The notes below the pieces were generated by a model, which had not been told where the DNA came from, did not search any database, and saw only the letters and a program-made list of their open reading frames with translations. 64,000 nucleotides of DNA, taken from NCBI RefSeq assembly GCF_900113285.1, contig NZ_FOOT01000004.1, forward strand, positions 1-64,000, in the 5' to 3' direction. Below are positions 37,411 through 46,155 of the stretch, piece by piece (positions within the stretch are counted from its first letter, which is position 1; every line of letters begins with the position of its first letter). Origin of the DNA: Pontibacter chinhatensis (GTDB lineage: Bacteria; Bacteroidota; Bacteroidia; Cytophagales; Hymenobacteraceae). Made by a program: the position numbers and the translations under genes.

Positions 37411-38598
37411 TTACTTACGCGCCGTTGGCAGGTCGGAGAGCACGCGCTTGGCCATATTAGGCATACTGTCGCGCACAATGCGGTTCACGTCGTTGATGTT
37501 GGACTCGTAAGGCACCTTTACTTTGTTGCCCGATACCAGTTCCCCTTTGCTGTCGTAGATGCTGTAGTGTACTGTAAAATCGCGCTGGTAGTTCTGGGCG
37601 GCTCGATCCAGGCAGTTTTCGTAGATGGTCTGCACCTCAAACTGGTTAATGAAAACGTAGTAATCGATGCCGTACTGGTTGTTAAAGTAGCTGAAGAAGT
37701 TAGGGTCCTTCACCGTTACGCCGAAATGCTTGTTCGGGTCCTGGGCTACAGGCAGCACCGCAGGCTGTCCTTTTATCCCCAGTTTTCCCTTCTGCTCTTT
37801 CACCCAGTTCAACATGCCGCTTTTGTCCTCCTTAACGGCAGGTTGATGGTTAAACCTGCTTTGCTTGTTATCGGCATAGGCATAGTTGAGTGATTTGTAG
37901 AGGCGGCTCAGTTCGCTCACGCTGTCGCGGTACACGCCCCCCAGCAGATGGATGGTTTCGTAGCCATCCGGTGCCATCATGGCGTTCAGGCGACCACGGA
38001 ACACGTGGCGCACGTTCTGCAGCGGTATCCTGGACTGGCGCGCAATCTCCATGTCGGCATCGGAGAAGTATAAATGCGGGTCGAAAGGCACCACCAGGAT
38101 GCGGCTCTTGGTTTTATAGGCCGCCGTTGTTGGCCCGGGAGCCGGTGAGGCAGAGGTACTTTCCGCCGCTTTCTGAGGAGCAGCTGTTCTGGCAGGTTGT
38201 GCCGCGTTGCTGGCCGCCTTAGCCGGTGTGGCCTGAGGCGCAGGACCTTGTGCCGCAGGAGCCGCCTTAGCCACGGCAGGCTTAGCCTGTGCAGCAGTGG
38301 CCGCTGGCTTGGCAGCTACCTTCTTTCTTATACTTGGGTTAGAGAGGTACAGGGTCTGCCCGATCTGCAGTTTATGCTCGTTCCAGGATTGCAGCGAGTC
38401 TATCGGGATGTTGAAGCGGCGGGAGAGGCTATAGTAGGTATCTCCTTGCTGTACCTGGTAAACGCTGTCGCTTTGGGCAGCGACAGCGTTCAGGTTTATA
38501 TTTTCCAGGTCAGCTAAAGGTGCAGCCGAGACCTGGTTTAGTGCAATAAAAACAAAAAGGATTAAGTTTGCTAAAGCTACGCGTACGATGAAATTCAT
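37411..38598 (-). CDS. Exported LysM-domain protein
   Basis: A 395-residue secreted protein. A signal peptide (about residues 1-25, ending in VSAA) is followed by one LysM domain (about 46-90, YQVQQGDTYYSLSRRFNIPIDSLQSWN), which binds peptidoglycan, then a low-complexity Ala/Pro/Lys linker (about 98-165), and a C-terminal domain (about 165-395) of unknown fold beginning ILVVPFDPHLYFSDADMEIA. The C-terminal part resembles uncharacterised Bacteroidota domains. It lies 14 bases downstream of rseP and is probably the third gene of the dxr-rseP-LysM operon, suggesting a role in envelope maintenance. Confidence 0.85.
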   Translation of the reverse strand: MNFIVRVALANLILFVFIALNQVSAAPLADLENINLNAVAAQSDSVYQVQQGDTYYSLSRRFNIPIDSLQSWNEHKLQIGQTLYLSNPSIRKKVAAKPAATAAQAKPAVAKAAPAAQGPAPQATPAKAASNAAQPARTAAPQKAAESTSASPAPGPTTAAYKTKSRILVVPFDPHLYFSDADMEIARQSRIPLQNVRHVFRGRLNAMMAPDGYETIHLLGGVYRDSVSELSRLYKSLNYAYADNKQSRFNHQPAVKEDKSGMLNWVKEQKGKLGIKGQPAVLPVAQDPNKHFGVTVKDPNFFSYFNNQYGIDYYVFINQFEVQTIYENCLDRAAQNYQRDFTVHYSIYDSKGELVSGNKVKVPYESNINDVNRIVRDSMPNMAKRVLSDLPTARK

Positions 38599-38612
38599 GA
38601 GAAAAATCTTTG

Positions 38613-39926
38613 TTAGAAGATTATCTTAAATACATCGTTAAAGATAGCGAATGCCATTAAGCCTAACAATAAAACCATACCTACTTTCTGGGCATTTTCC
38701 AAAAAGTTATCAGACGGCTTGCGACCGCTGATCATCTCATAGGTCAGAAAAACCACGTGGCCACCATCCAGCGCCGGAATCGGCAGGAAGTTCATAAAGG
38801 CCAGCACCATCGACAGCATCCCCGTAATGCTCCAGAACTTGTACCAGTTAAAAGTATCGCCGAAGATTTGCGCAATGCCTATCGGGCCGCTCAGGGACTT
38901 GGAGGCCGAAACCTCGCCGCGGAAGATTTTCCCGAAGCCTTTCAGGTTAGCAGTAATCACACTAAAGGCCTGGTTAGTGCCAATCGGAATGGACTCACCC
39001 AGGGAATATTCTTTGGTGGCAGTCTGCAGGAGCGGCACCGCCTGGAAGCCAATCGTACCGTCTTCGCTCACATTCGCCCGCAGTTTTACCAGCTTGTTGT
39101 CGCGCTCCACCGTCATGGTAACGGCTTTGCCAGCATTGGCTTTCAGCGCCTCCTGAAACTCATGGAAAAACTTCACGGATTCCCCGTTCACCATCGTAAT
39201 GAAGTCGTCCTGCTTTAGGCCAGCCTTGGAAGCAGCACTGCCGCCCACTACCTGGCCCACCTTAAAGGGCGTGCGCGGTTCTACAAAAAACACCTGGCTT
39301 TTGTTATCCGCCAGCTTATCCATCAGGTTAACGGGCACTTTGAGGTCTACCAGCTGGCCGTTTCGCTCCACGGTGTAGTAGGAGTTGTTGCCCAGCAGGG
39401 CATCCATAGAGCGGATATCCTCGAAGCGCTCGAGCTCTTTTCCGTTCACGGCCACCACTTTATCCCCTGTCTGGAAGCCGATTTCCTGGCCAAGCTCATT
39501 GGCTACCACGCCATACTTTACTTCTTTGGCCGGGATGTACTGCTCGCCATAGGAATAGGTTAGGGCGATGAAGATGACGATACCTGTGATCACGTTCACA
39601 ATAATGCCGCCCATCATTACAATGAGGCGCTGCCAGGCCGGCTTTGCGCGGAATTCCCAGGGCTTGGGCTCCTCTTTCAGGGCTTCCGTGTCCATCGACT
39701 CATCCACCATGCCCGATATCTTCACGAATCCGCCCAGCGGGATCAGGCCCAGCATATACTCTGTTTCACCTATTTTTTTGCCGAAAATCTTCGGAGGGAA
39801 GCCTATTGCATACTTTTCCACACGCATGCCGAACCACTTGGCGGTCAGCATGTGTCCTAATTCGTGTAATCCAACTAAGATTGTAAGGCCCAGTATCAGC
39901 TGGCCCACCATGATCAATATATCCAT
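38613..39926 (-). CDS. rseP: Site-2 metalloprotease RseP
   Basis: A 437-residue intramembrane zinc protease that cuts anti-sigma factors or remnant signal peptides inside the membrane. The zinc motif HELGH is at about residues 21-25 in the first membrane helix; a PDZ region follows (VVGGSAASKAGLKQDDFITMVNG) with a second, less clear PDZ-like repeat before it; the second active-site motif NFLPIPALDGGHVVF lies in a later helix. It lies 59 bases after dxr on the same strand, the common dxr-rseP arrangement. Confidence 0.93.
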   Translation of the reverse strand: MDILIMVGQLILGLTILVGLHELGHMLTAKWFGMRVEKYAIGFPPKIFGKKIGETEYMLGLIPLGGFVKISGMVDESMDTEALKEEPKPWEFRAKPAWQRLIVMMGGIIVNVITGIVIFIALTYSYGEQYIPAKEVKYGVVANELGQEIGFQTGDKVVAVNGKELERFEDIRSMDALLGNNSYYTVERNGQLVDLKVPVNLMDKLADNKSQVFFVEPRTPFKVGQVVGGSAASKAGLKQDDFITMVNGESVKFFHEFQEALKANAGKAVTMTVERDNKLVKLRANVSEDGTIGFQAVPLLQTATKEYSLGESIPIGTNQAFSVITANLKGFGKIFRGEVSASKSLSGPIGIAQIFGDTFNWYKFWSITGMLSMVLAFMNFLPIPALDGGHVVFLTYEMISGRKPSDNFLENAQKVGMVLLLGLMAFAIFNDVFKIIF

Positions 39927-39985
39927 CTAATAAGAAAAGTTTCTGTTTTTATAGCGCTGCCGTCAGGTGCAACAGGAAGTATAAG

Positions 39986-41137
39986 TTACTTGTTCAACAA
40001 TAATGTGGCCAGTTTTCGTGCCTCCTCATCTGTGTTAACATAGTCATCATAAGAAGGATTCGCAATATACGCAACTTTCGTCATACAGCTTTCGATGATG
40101 TCGGACATCTGCAGAAAACCCACCTCATCACGCAAGAACGCACTGACCGCCACCTCGTTAGCTGCATTTAGAATACAAGGCATGTTGCCGCCGCGCTCCA
40201 TGGCATCGAAGGCCAGTTGCAGGTTGCGGAAGGTCTTCAGGTCGGGCTGCTCAAAGGTCAGTTGGGGATAGTCGAGAAAGCTGAACCTGGGGAAATCGGA
40301 CCGGAGGCGCTGCGGGTAGCCGAGCGCGTACTGGATCGGCAGCTTCATGTCGGGCAGACCGAGTTGCGCCTTAATGGAGCCATCCTCGAACTGCACCAGC
40401 GAGTGAATGATGGATTGCGGGTGCACCACCACCTCTATCTGATCGTTTCTTAGCCCGAACAGCCACTTGGCCTCGATGACCTCCAGGCCTTTGTTCATAA
40501 GGGAGGCTGAGTCGATAGTGATTTTAGCGCCCATGTCCCAGTTCGGGTGCTTTAGGGCCTGCGCCTTGGTAACACTGGCCAGCTCCGCGGCTGTTTTTCC
40601 GCGGAAAGGCCCACCCGAGGCTGTTAGGATGATTTTCTCGATCGGGTTATGGAATTCGCCGGCCAGGCACTGGAAAATAGCGCTGTGCTCTGAGTCCACA
40701 GGGTAAATGTTCACGCCTTTCTCCCGGGCAAGGTTGGTGATTAGTTGGCCCGCCACCACTAGCGTTTCCTTGTTGGCCAAGGCAATCTGCTTCCCTGCCT
40801 TGATGGCATGGATGGTTGGCAGCAAACCGGCATAGCCCACCATAGCGGTGAGCACCATGTCCACGGTACCCATCTCTACTACGGAGCAAATGGCCTTGGC
40901 GCCGGCGTATACTTTGATATCCTCGTGCTGCAGCGCTTCCTGCACCTGCTCATACAGGTCTTCGCGGGCAATGACGACTACGTTTGGCTTAAACTCCAGC
41001 GCCTGCCGGATGAGCAGGTCGGCGTTGCTGTGGGCGGTGATGACCTCCAACTCAAAGCTCTCCGGGTTTGCCCGAATCACGTCGAGTGCCTGCACGCCGA
41101 TGGAGCCTGTGGAGCCAAGTATGGCGATTCTTTTCAT
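39986..41137 (-). CDS. dxr: 1-deoxy-D-xylulose 5-phosphate reductoisomerase
   Basis: A 383-residue enzyme for the second step of the MEP isoprenoid pathway: it rearranges and reduces DXP to MEP with NADPH and a divalent metal. The N-terminus ILGSTGSIGVQALDVI is the NADPH-binding loop; LANKETLVVAGQL, the metal-binding PVDSEHSAIFQ, and LTASGGPFRGK complete the active site, with MNKGLEVIEAKWLF near residue 225. Length is typical. It is the first gene of the dxr-rseP-LysM operon. Confidence 0.96.
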   Translation of the reverse strand: MKRIAILGSTGSIGVQALDVIRANPESFELEVITAHSNADLLIRQALEFKPNVVVIAREDLYEQVQEALQHEDIKVYAGAKAICSVVEMGTVDMVLTAMVGYAGLLPTIHAIKAGKQIALANKETLVVAGQLITNLAREKGVNIYPVDSEHSAIFQCLAGEFHNPIEKIILTASGGPFRGKTAAELASVTKAQALKHPNWDMGAKITIDSASLMNKGLEVIEAKWLFGLRNDQIEVVVHPQSIIHSLVQFEDGSIKAQLGLPDMKLPIQYALGYPQRLRSDFPRFSFLDYPQLTFEQPDLKTFRNLQLAFDAMERGGNMPCILNAANEVAVSAFLRDEVGFLQMSDIIESCMTKVAYIANPSYDDYVNTDEEARKLATLLLNK

Positions 41138-41198
41138 TTTATGTTTTTTGCGTCCGAGCAGCCTTTTCTGATGCCCGCTTTATACTTTGCTGTTTGCT

Positions 41199-41353
41199 GT
41201 TCCGGACATCCGTGTCTGGAACCTTTCTGCTGCGGATTTCAAAATCCGTGATAGTTATACTTTTATACTTGCTGCTATACTTTAGCTGGCGCAAGTGTCC
41301 GCTTGTGCCGATATACTTCATCCCTGTCGCTGGCGCGGATTTGCAGCCCGTGC
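41199..41353. repeat. Cluster of four REP-like palindromes
   Basis: GTTCCGGACA...TGTCTGGAAC (41199-41222), GCGGATTTCAAAATCCGTG (41232-41250), GGCGCAAG...CTTGTGCC (41288-41309) and GGCGCGGATTTGCAGCCCGTGC (41332-41353). They match the GGCGCGGA-loop-TCCGTGCC theme of elements around the RAYT gene at 56 kb. Confidence 0.65.
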
Positions 41354-41530
41354 ATACCTATATTGTTGGGTTTGTAACCTAACTGGCATGAAAAGCCAGA
41401 CCTTATACTTCGGCTATACTTTATACTTTGCTAGCTTATACTTCTATGGCCACTGCTTCTCGCAACCGGAACCAGGCTATTCTTATTAGCTACCGTTCCT
41501 CCTCCAGCCCCACAAACCTACTGTTTCATC

Positions 41531-41668
41531 TCCAGCTTTGGAGCTCTCAAGCCCGAGAGGGCTCGCCTTCGGGCATCGCGCTGCTTTCGCTTCCTTTGCT
41601 CCTGCGTCGCAATGCCTCGCTGCCGCTCGTCACCGGAACCTCTCGAGGCGCTCAACCCAAAGGCTGGG
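41531..41668 (-). repeat. Dispersed intergenic repeat, copy 1
   Basis: Its two conserved arms (41562-41581 and 41647-41668) match exactly, in reverse orientation, 63827-63846 and 63737-63758. The 65-base middle differs but keeps a similar purine-rich GCGAGGCA-like composition. This is a multi-copy element with conserved ends. Confidence 0.8.
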
Positions 41669-41692
41669 AAAGAATCTATAGCCTCAGCTTTT

Positions 41693-41762
41693 TGTCATCT
41701 CGACCTTCGGGAGAGATCTGAAGAGAATTCCAGCCAGATCTCTCGCGCTGCTCGAGATGACA
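41693..41762. repeat. Nested palindrome with TGTCATCTCGA ends
   Basis: TGTCATCTCGA (41693-41703) pairs with TCGAGATGACA (41752-41762), and AGAGATCTG (41712-41720) pairs with CAGATCTCT (41735-41743). Elements with GTCATYTCGA ends and AGATCT-type stems are familiar dispersed repeats in Bacteroidota genomes. Confidence 0.75.
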
Positions 41763-41858
41763 GTATAAGTTACACAGCTCCCTCCCCTGTTTTTAGGGGA
41801 GGGTTGGGGTGGGGTTTATACTTAGCCAGAAGTATAACTGCCGGCTGTAGAACTCTCC

Positions 41859-43361
41859 TTACCCTTCCCTACTCACCTCCAGCAGGCCGTCTGCCAGCTT
41901 TCGGTCGTTGCTTAGCCGGGGCACCTTGTTCTGGCCGCCCAGCTTTCCCTGCGACTTCATGTATTTCTGGAAGCTGCCCTTTGGTAGTGAGGTCAGCTTC
42001 AGTCGCTTCAGAATATTGCCTGTAATCAGGTCGTCATAGTAGGAGTTGAGTTTGCGCAGCTGCCTATCCAATTCCTCGGCAAAGGCGTCCGGGGTGTGTG
42101 GCTTTTGCGAGAACTCCACCAGCCACTCGTGGTACGAGGCGCCCTGGTCCTGGCTCACGTAAGGGGCCACGGTAAACTCGATCAATTCCACCTCCTTAAA
42201 CTTCTGCATGGCCGCTTTCATTGCCTTTTCCACCTCCTCGCCGATTACGTGCTCCCCAAAAGCCGAGATGTAATGCTTAATCCGGCCGCTCACCACCAGC
42301 TTATAAGGTTTTACGGACACAAACTTCACCGTATCGCCGATGGAGTAACTCCAGAGGCCGGCGTTGCTGCTGATCACCAGCGCATAGTTCACGCCCGTCT
42401 CCACCTGGTCAATAGTCAGGCGGGTGGGGTTTTCGCTGAAATACTCGCTGGTCGGAATAAACTCATAGAAGATGCCCGAGTTGAGCAGCAACAGAAGTCC
42501 CGGGTCTGTCTGGCTGTTCTGATAGGCAAAAAAGCCCTCCGAAGCGGGGAACGTTTCAATCGAGTCCACCTGCCGGCCAATAGACTCGAACAGCTTTTTG
42601 CGGTACGGCTCAAAATTCACGCCGCCGTACACAAACAGTTTAAAATTCGGAAAAATGTCCTTTATCTGCTTGCCAGTCTGACGGGTCAGCTTATCGAAGT
42701 ACATCTGCACCCAAGGCGGAATACCCGAGATCAGCGTCATGTTCTGGTCTATGGTTTCCTCAATGATCTGGTCCAACTTGGTTTCCCAATCCTCAATGCA
42801 GTTGGTGCGGTAGCTGGGCAGTTGGGTGGTGCGCAGGTACCCCGGCACATGGTGGTTGGCAATCCCTGACAGGCGGCCTGTCTTGATCCCCCCTACCTCT
42901 TCCAACTCCGGACTGCCCGACAGAAAAATCAGCTTGCCATCCAGAAAAGCAGAGTTACCGGTTTCGTGGATGTAGGCCAACAGGGCGTCGCGGGCACCGT
43001 TAATGTGGTTGGAAATAGAGTCGGAGGAAATGGGAATGTACTTTGTGCCGGAAGTGGTGCCGGAGGTTTTGGCCAAGTACAGCGGCTTTCCCGGCCACAG
43101 CACATTTGGCTCCCCCTGCTTTACCCGGTTAAAGTAGGATGCCAATCCCTCGTAATCCCGTACCGGAACGGCTTTTACATAATCGGAGTGCGTTTTTATA
43201 CTGGCAAAGTGATGGTCTTGTCCAAACTTAGTATCCTTCGCCTTGCTTATAATCTTATGAAATATGGCCTGCTGCGCCTCGGCTGAATGCTCTATCCAGA
43301 TTTGGTTCTGCCGGTGCACATAAGCCGCAAAAGGCTTACTCAACAACGCTCTAACACCCAT
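41859..43361 (-). CDS. GH3 family acyl-adenylate/amido synthetase-like protein
   Basis: A 500-residue member of the GH3 superfamily. Plant GH3 enzymes adenylate a carboxylic acid such as auxin or jasmonate and transfer it to an amino acid; bacterial members are widespread in Bacteroidota but mostly uncharacterised. The ATP-binding signature is LAKTSGTTSGTKYIPIS (about residues 96-112), followed by LSGIPPWVQMYFDKL, the FPASEGFFAYQ motif (about residue 270), and YSIGDTVKFVS near 345. Length is typical of bacterial GH3. The substrate is unknown. It lies next to the repeat-rich gap and is transcribed alone. Confidence 0.88.
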   Translation of the reverse strand: MGVRALLSKPFAAYVHRQNQIWIEHSAEAQQAIFHKIISKAKDTKFGQDHHFASIKTHSDYVKAVPVRDYEGLASYFNRVKQGEPNVLWPGKPLYLAKTSGTTSGTKYIPISSDSISNHINGARDALLAYIHETGNSAFLDGKLIFLSGSPELEEVGGIKTGRLSGIANHHVPGYLRTTQLPSYRTNCIEDWETKLDQIIEETIDQNMTLISGIPPWVQMYFDKLTRQTGKQIKDIFPNFKLFVYGGVNFEPYRKKLFESIGRQVDSIETFPASEGFFAYQNSQTDPGLLLLLNSGIFYEFIPTSEYFSENPTRLTIDQVETGVNYALVISSNAGLWSYSIGDTVKFVSVKPYKLVVSGRIKHYISAFGEHVIGEEVEKAMKAAMQKFKEVELIEFTVAPYVSQDQGASYHEWLVEFSQKPHTPDAFAEELDRQLRKLNSYYDDLITGNILKRLKLTSLPKGSFQKYMKSQGKLGGQNKVPRLSNDRKLADGLLEVSREG

Positions 43362-43527
43362 ACTTTCTGTTTTAGTAGGGAGTAAAGATAACCAGATAAT
43401 GCTGCATTACCACAACCTAAAGGCAAGAATAGCGTGCTCCGGCTTAATTTAACACCATATAAACCTAAATACAGAAAACCAGTATGAATGACACAGAAAC
43501 ACTTAAAACTATAAATATTTACGAATC

Positions 43528-43962
43528 ATGAGAAAACACAGAGCAGAAGCACGCTGGACCAAAGGCCTCAAAAACGGCGAAGGAGAGGTAAAATCAGCAA
43601 CTGGTTCCTTCCAATCAAAGTATAGCTTTGCCTCCCGTTTCGGCGACAGCACCAGCGCCACCTCTCCCGAGGAACTGATCGGGGCCGCGCACTCTGGTTG
43701 CTACTCCATGTTCCTGAGCGCCTTGCTGGAAAAGGAGAACCTGACGCCGGAGTATGTGCACACACAGGCTGAGGTAACGCTTGGAGAGCAGGACGGCGCC
43801 CCGACCATCCTCAAGATCGAGCTCAACACCGAGGTGAAAGCGGACGGCCTTGACAACGACAAACTGCAGCAGCTGGCGCAGGACGCCAAAAAAGGCTGCC
43901 CGGTTTCCAAAGCCCTAAACGCCGTACCTGAAATCACGCTACAGGCCACGCTTAAAGAATAA
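43528..43962 (+). CDS. OsmC/Ohr family peroxiredoxin
   Basis: A 144-residue thiol peroxidase of the OsmC type, which reduces organic hydroperoxides. The peroxidatic cysteine lies in AAHSGCYSMFLSALL (about residue 57) and the resolving cysteine in DAKKGCPVSKAL (about 129). The conserved N-terminal segment (TGSFQSKYSFASRFG) and TSPEELIGAA fit OsmC rather than Ohr. It has its own upstream region and is followed by a small membrane protein gene on the same strand. Confidence 0.92.
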   Translation: MRKHRAEARWTKGLKNGEGEVKSATGSFQSKYSFASRFGDSTSATSPEELIGAAHSGCYSMFLSALLEKENLTPEYVHTQAEVTLGEQDGAPTILKIELNTEVKADGLDNDKLQQLAQDAKKGCPVSKALNAVPEITLQATLKE

Positions 43963-44022
43963 ATTTATTATCTTGCGGAGAGGCCGTGCCTGGCCACTTA
44001 TGTTTCACGAAAAAACCCTGTG

Positions 44023-44532
44023 ATGGCAATATCCGGTAGTAGCGCCCGATCGTCGTTGATTGTGCAGCTTAGCCCCACGCGCAATGCGAAACTTTCTTTT
44101 ACAGTGCAGCTCATACTTACTCTGCTCTGGATGGCCTGGGCCGCTATGCTCCTTTTCTCTGCTGACCGCACCTATGAACAGAACTACCTGTACTATGCTT
44201 TCTTCGGGTTAGCGCTGATTTTCTTTGTCTATGTGATGCTGCAGAACACCTCCATATTCGGGGTGCAGTCTTATATTGAGGTTACGCCGCAGTACATTGT
44301 GCAAAAGTTTGGGGTTTTCCGCACCAAGCAAATCCTGCAGATACCTGATATCAAGGCCGTGCACATTTCTCCGCTGGCCCTGCGCTTTACGCTGAAAGAT
44401 GGACAGCAAGTATACTTGGACCTGAAGCAGGTGCGCAAGAAGCGTGACCTGGCCCAAATCAAGAACAAGATAAGGGATTTGGCCGAGGCCCATCAGTTCG
44501 AACTGACCGATAACGTAGCCAACAACGTGTAA
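44023..44532 (+). CDS. Small membrane protein with PH-like C-terminal domain
   Basis: A 169-residue protein I cannot name with certainty. Two membrane helices (about residues 28-47 and 58-78) are followed by a cytosolic beta-rich domain (YIEVTPQYIVQKFGVFRTKQILQIPDIKAVHISPLALRFTLKDGQQVYLDL) that resembles bacterial PH-like (bPH/DUF304-type) domains. A charged helix (KKRDLAQIKNKIRDLAEAH) follows. I chose the ATG at 44023 rather than the preceding GTG. It ends in a strong bidirectional terminator shared with dnaA. Confidence 0.65.
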   Translation: MAISGSSARSSLIVQLSPTRNAKLSFTVQLILTLLWMAWAAMLLFSADRTYEQNYLYYAFFGLALIFFVYVMLQNTSIFGVQSYIEVTPQYIVQKFGVFRTKQILQIPDIKAVHISPLALRFTLKDGQQVYLDLKQVRKKRDLAQIKNKIRDLAEAHQFELTDNVANNV

Positions 44533-44550
44533 CCCCGTCCGGCGAAGTAT

Positions 44551-44597
44551 AAAAAAGCGGCGGCCATACTTTCCGAAAGTATGGCCGCCGCTTTTTT
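44551..44597. terminator. Perfect 22-bp bidirectional terminator between convergent genes
   Basis: Arms 44551-44572 and 44576-44597 are perfectly complementary around a CCG loop. Six A at the start and six T at the end make it a terminator for both the plus-strand membrane gene and dnaA on the minus strand. The apical part of each arm contains the CATACTTT/AAAGTATG variant of the dispersed word. Confidence 0.92.
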
Positions 44598-44623
44598 ATA
44601 TAGATGTATAGTTACCTCATGCG

Positions 44624-46048
44624 TTATCCGGCTTTGGATTTAAATTTCTTCTGCAACTCCTGAATGCTGGCCTTAAACTTTTTGTCTGTGTCGATCAGGT
44701 CGGAAACGGTTTGCACGGAGTGGATCACGGTACTGTGGTCGCGGCCGCCGAAGTGGTAACCGATAGACTTAAGCGAGTGGCTGGTAAACTCCTTGGCAAA
44801 GTACATGGCCACCTGGCGGGCTGTTACAATCTCTTTCTTGCGCGTCTTGGCTTTTAGCGAGTCCAGGCTTACCTGGAAGTACTCGGCCACGGTTTTCTGG
44901 ATGAAGTCGAGGTTCACCTCTGTCTCCACATCCTCAATAATATGCTTCAGGGCCTGCTTGGCAAGCTCCAGGTCAATTTCTTTTCTGTTAAGCGATGACT
45001 GCGCGATGAGCGAGATCAGCACGCCTTCCAGTTCACGCACGTTCGTGTCCACGCTGTAAGCCAGGTACTCCACCACATTGTCCGGGATGTCGATGCCGTC
45101 GCTCTGCATCTTTTTGTGGATGATGGCCATACGCGTTTCAAAGTCTGGGCTCTGCAGGTCGGCCGTCAGTCCCCACTTAAAGCGCGACAGCAGGCGCTCC
45201 TCCAGCCCCTTCAGGTCGCGTGGCGGGCAGTCGGAGGTCATCACGATCTGCTTGCCCGACTGGTGCAGGTGGTTGAAGATGTGGAAGAACATCTCCTGCG
45301 TTTTTTCCTTGCCACTCAAAAACTGCACGTCGTCGATGATGAGGATGTCCACGAGCAGGTAGAAGTTGGCAAAGTCCTGCACGTTGTTCGTCTTCAAAGA
45401 CTCGATGAACTGGTTCACGAACTTCTCGGAAGAAACGTAGAGGACAAACTTCTCAGGGTTGCTGTTCTTGATCTGGTTGCCGATGGCCTGCACCAGGTGC
45501 GTTTTGCCCAATCCCACACCGCCGTAAATCATGAGCGGGTTAAAGGAAGTAGTGCCCGGCTTGTTAGCCACCGCATAGCCTGCCGAGCGCGCCAGGCGGT
45601 TACAGTCACCCTCAATGTAGTTTTCAAAAGTATAAGCTCCGTTCAGCTGCGAGTTGAGGAAGTTGCGGTCAATCGTCTTTGACTCGAACGGGCTCTTGAT
45701 GAAGTTCTGCTCCGGGCGGTAAGAGTTAACCACGGCCGCCGGAATCTTTTTGGTGGGGATGTTCACCGTCTGAGGCTTGTTCACCTCATTGCCCCTGTCC
45801 ACGATAATAGAGTACTCCAGGCGCCCCTCGCTGCCCAGTTCCTGGTAAATAACCTTCTTTAGTAACTGCACATAATGCTCCTCCAGCCACTCATAGAAGA
45901 ACTGGCTGGGCACTTGTATGGTCAACACGCTGTCGCGCAACGACACAGGCTTAATTGGCTCAAACCAAGTCTTAAAACTTTGCTCGCCAATGTTTTCCTT
46001 GATCGCCTGCAGACAGTTATGCCATACAGTTGAACAGTCTTTGATCAT
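44624..46048 (-). CDS. dnaA: Chromosomal replication initiator DnaA
   Basis: A 474-residue replication initiator. Domain I is near the N-terminus (MIKDCSTVWHNCLQAIKENI and FKTWFEPI), the AAA+ domain has Walker A GGVGLGKTHLVQAIG and Walker B LIIDDVQFLSG, and the C-terminal DNA-binding domain ends with the DnaA signature GGRDHSTVIHSVQTV. I place the start at the ATG at 46048; the frame extends four residues further to a TTG at 46060, but MIKDC is the usual start. No cluster of DnaA boxes is visible in the 95-base gap upstream or nearby, so the origin is probably elsewhere, as often in Bacteroidota. Confidence 0.95.
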   Translation of the reverse strand: MIKDCSTVWHNCLQAIKENIGEQSFKTWFEPIKPVSLRDSVLTIQVPSQFFYEWLEEHYVQLLKKVIYQELGSEGRLEYSIIVDRGNEVNKPQTVNIPTKKIPAAVVNSYRPEQNFIKSPFESKTIDRNFLNSQLNGAYTFENYIEGDCNRLARSAGYAVANKPGTTSFNPLMIYGGVGLGKTHLVQAIGNQIKNSNPEKFVLYVSSEKFVNQFIESLKTNNVQDFANFYLLVDILIIDDVQFLSGKEKTQEMFFHIFNHLHQSGKQIVMTSDCPPRDLKGLEERLLSRFKWGLTADLQSPDFETRMAIIHKKMQSDGIDIPDNVVEYLAYSVDTNVRELEGVLISLIAQSSLNRKEIDLELAKQALKHIIEDVETEVNLDFIQKTVAEYFQVSLDSLKAKTRKKEIVTARQVAMYFAKEFTSHSLKSIGYHFGGRDHSTVIHSVQTVSDLIDTDKKFKASIQELQKKFKSKAG

Positions 46049-46155
46049 CCAATTTTCCAAATCTACATAAGAATTGCTGCGTGTAACAAACGGCGCCTCG
46101 TACTGGCGGGGGGTTACAAATTTGCTTAATAATCTGTAAACAAAAAATTATTTTT

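Larger units (their letters stand above)
41138..41858. other. Repeat-rich intergenic region between dxr and the GH3 gene
   Basis: About 720 bases with no gene I can support. It holds REP-like palindromes (41199-41353), about nine AAGTATA words, a dispersed repeat (41531-41668) that recurs in inverted orientation at 63737-63850, a palindrome with TGTCATCTCGA/TCGAGATGACA ends (41693-41762), and a CCTCCCCT...AGGGGAGGG palindrome (41780-41815). The open frames on the plus strand are translations of these repeats. Confidence 0.75.

Noticed and set aside
41422..42025. Possible small proteins in the dxr-GH3 gap
   Set aside because: The frames are translations of dispersed repeats (REP-like, palindromic and arm elements); no start signal or conserved motif supports them.
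46049..46155. Replication origin beside dnaA
   Set aside because: I find no cluster of TTATCCACA-type DnaA boxes or AT-rich unwinding region here; many Bacteroidota have dnaA away from oriC.
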